A DNA stretch of 64,000 bases, from contig CP136898.1 in assembly GCA_034359265.1 (NCBI GenBank), positions 55,851,501 to 55,915,500 of the forward strand. Reading direction: 5' to 3'. The DNA is from Canna indica. Lineage: Eukaryota; Streptophyta; Magnoliopsida; Zingiberales; Cannaceae. The position numbers were made by a program, and so were the translations under genes. The notes below the pieces were generated by a model. That model had not been told where the DNA came from and made no database searches. It saw nothing but the letters and a program-made list of their open reading frames with translations. This document shows positions 61,711-64,000 of the stretch, in pieces. The number at the start of each line of letters is the position of its first letter. The first letter of the stretch is position 1.

Positions 61711-64000
61711 TTGTTATTCGAGTTATTTATGACAAACTAATGCAAAGAATTGCACGCTTTTTGGAATAGAATTTTCAACGAAGCCGACTGATTGAACTTC
61801 AGGGTATCGGCTTGAAACGCCCAGCAATCTGAGTCCCGAGCGACTCCAGAACATTCAATGTGATGGGAGAAGTTGTTAATCGAGTTATTTATGACAAACT
61901 AATGCAAAGAATTGCACGCTTTTTGGAATAGAATCTTCAACGAAGCCGACTGATTGAACTTCAGGGTATCGGCTAGAAACGCCCAGCAATCTGAGTCCCG
62001 AGCGACTCCAGAATATTCACTGTGATGGGAGAAGTTGTTAATCTAGTTAGTTATGACAAACAAATGCAAAGAATTGCACGCTTTTTGGAATAGAATCTTC
62101 AACGAAGCCGACTGATTGAACTTTAGGGTATCGGCTAGAAACGCCCAGCAATCTGAGTCCCGAGCGACTCCAGAACATTCAATGTGATTGGAGAAGTTGT
62201 TAATCGAGTTATTTATGACAAACTAATGCAAATAATTGCACGCTTTTTGGAATAGAATCTTCAACGAAGCCGACTGATTGAACTTCAGGGTATCGGCTAG
62301 AAACGCCCAGCAATCTAAGTCGCGAGCGACTCCAGAACATTCACTGTGATGGGAGAAGTTGTTAATCGAGTTATTTATGACAAACTAATGCAAAGAATTG
62401 TACGCTTTTTGGAATAGAATCTTCAACGAAGCCGACTGATTGAATTTCAGGGTATCGGCTAGAAACGCCCAGCAATCTGAGTCCCGAGCGACTCCAGAAC
62501 ATTCACTGTGATGAGAGAAGTTGTTAATATAGTTAGTTATGACAAACTAATGCAAAGAATTGCACGCTTTTTGAAATAGAATCTTCAACGAAGCCGACTG
62601 ATTGAACTTTAGGGTATCGGCTAGAAACGCCCAGCAATCTGAGTCGCGAGCGACTGTAGAACATTCACTGTGATGGGAGAAGTTGTTAATCGAGTTATTT
62701 ATGACAAACTAATGCAAAGAATTGCACGCTTTTTGGAATAGAATCTTCAACGAAGTCGACTGATTGAACTTCAGGGTATCGGCTAGAAACGCCCAGCAAT
62801 CTGAGTCCCGAGCGACTCCAGAACATTCACTGTGATGGGAGAAGTTGTTAATCTAGTTAGTTATGACAAACTAATGCAAAGAATTGCACGCTTTTTGGAA
62901 TAGAATCTTCAACGAAGCCGACTGATTGAACTTTAGGGTATCGGCTAGAAACGCCCAGCAATCTGAGTCGCGAGCGACTCCAGAACATTCACTGTGATGG
63001 GAGAAGTTGTTAATCGAGTTATTTATGACAAACTAATGCAAAGAATTGCACGCTTTTTGGAATAGAATCTTCAACGAAGCCGACTGATTGAACTTCATGG
63101 TATCTGCTAGAAACGCCCAGCAATCTGAGTCGCGAGCGACTCCAGAAAATTCACTGTGATGGGAGAAGTTGTTAATCGAGTTATTTATGACAAACTAATG
63201 CAAAGAATTGCACACTTTTTGGAATAGAATCTTCAACGAAGCCGACAGATTGAACTTCACGGTATCGACTAGAAATGCCCAGCAATCTGATTCCCGAGCG
63301 ACTCCAGAACATTCACTGTGATGGGAGAAGTTGTTATTCGAGTTATTTATGACAAACTAATGCAAAGAATTGCACGCTTTTTGGAATAGAATCTTCAACG
63401 AAGCCGACTGATTGAACTTCAGGGTATCGGCTAGAAACGCCCAGCAATCTGAGTCGCGAGTGACTCCAGAACATTCACTGTGATGGGAGAAGTTGTTAAT
63501 CGAGTTATCTATGACAAACTAATGCAAAGAATTGCACGCTTTTTGGAATAGAATCTTCAACGAAGCCGACAGATTGAACTTCACGGTATCGGCTAGAAAT
63601 GCCCAGTAATCTGAGTCCCGAGCGACTCCAGAACATTCACTGTGATGGGAGAAGTTGTTATTCGAGTTATTTATGACAAACTAATGCAAAGAATTGCACG
63701 CTTTTTGGAATAGAATCTTCAACGAAGCCGACTGATTGAACTTCAGGGTATCGGCTAGAAACGCCCAGCAATCTGAGTCGCGAGTGACTCCAGAACATTC
63801 ACTGTGATGGGAGAAGTTGTTAATCGAGTTATCTATGACAAACTAATGCAAAGAATTGCACGCTTTTTGGAATAGAATCTTCAACGAAGCCGACAGATTG
63901 AACTTCACGGTATCGGCTAGAAATGCCCAGTAATCTGAGTCCCGAGCGACTCCAGAACATTCACTGTGATGGGAGAAGTTGTTATTCGAGTTATTTATGA

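Larger units (their letters stand above)
41961..64000. repeat. A-only satellite array (about 136 monomers)
   Basis: All monomers have the A marks TTATTTATGACAAAC (or TTAGTTATGACAAAC, TTATCTATGAC), GCACGCTTTTTGG and GGCTAGAAAC. Local A variants include GACAGATTG...CACGGTATCGGCTAGAAATGCCCAGTAATC, CTTCATGGTATCTGC, CAGAAAATTCAC and GTTATTCGAG. No transposon and no minus-strand open frame of note is present, since the A monomer has stops at CTAG and TTA of TTATTTATGAC. The array leaves the window at 64000 unchanged. Confidence 0.97.
54541..64000. repeat. HOR with constant ~9-monomer core and variable dimer tail, four copies
   Basis: Units begin at 54541, 56323, 59401 and 61993 (same GAGTCCCGAGCG...CAGAATATTC start) and are 11, 19 and 16 monomers long, the fourth running off the window. 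In every unit the first CGAGTGACTCC lies exactly 1464 bp after the start (56005, 57787, 60865, 63457). After that the number of 324-bp dimers differs. Core marks in fixed order are GACAAACAAATG, AATGTGATTGG, AAATAATTGC, CTAAGTCGCG, GAATTGTACGC, GACTGTAG, CATGGTATCTGC and GGTATCGACTAG. Confidence 0.9.

Noticed and set aside
1..64000. CRISPR array
   Set aside because: The repeats are contiguous 162-bp monomers with no unique spacers and no cas genes; the LINEs mark a eukaryotic genome.

Overview
The window is almost entirely one plant-type satellite DNA array. A ~162-bp monomer is repeated head to tail from base 1 to base 64000, about 379 copies, and the array runs off both ends. No host gene, RNA gene, CRISPR array or bacterial-type feature is visible. 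The only non-satellite DNA is two 5'-truncated non-LTR retrotransposon (LINE) copies. Their C-terminal coding remnants carry the zinc-knuckle domain (zf-RVT type) typical of LINE reverse-transcriptase proteins of flowering plants. A ~160-bp satellite with higher-order repeats (HORs) and LINE insertions points to heterochromatin of a flowering plant, possibly centromeric or pericentromeric; the species and chromosomal location cannot be read from the sequence.

Layout: (1) 1-3662, satellite with mixed monomer types, including a 970-bp tandem duplication. (2) 3663-5022, LINE-1, minus strand, flanked by a 16-17 bp target-site duplication. (3) 5023-6499, satellite. (4) 6500-7696, LINE-2, minus strand, flanked by a 15-bp target-site duplication. 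(5) 7697-41960, a long uninterrupted array of two interleaved monomer subfamilies, A and B, which differ at about 15 of 162 positions. It is organised in HORs of 2268, 2592, 1458 and 3238 bp. A rarer 160-bp subfamily, C, occurs five times in the left array. (6) 41960/41961, a sharp junction with an 83-bp loss of register. (7) 41961-64000, about 136 monomers that are all A-like, with no B or C, arranged in 1620/2268-bp duplications and, from 54541 on, in a HOR made of a constant ~9-monomer core plus a variable number of 324-bp dimers.

The many minus-strand open frames of 69, 123 and 177 residues between 347 and 41800 are not genes. The monomer length is a multiple of three and subfamily B has lost the two stop codons that A carries in that frame, so one, two or three B monomers in a row give 69, 123 or 177 residues.

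The most informative points are these: both LINEs entered the same B-specific site in the monomer; an exact empty-site paralogue of the LINE-2 insertion lies at 9155, so that insertion is younger than the surrounding duplication; the array changes character abruptly at 41960; and the right-hand HOR length varies through dimer copy number. I did not find a new enzymatic or defence system, and none should be inferred from this window.
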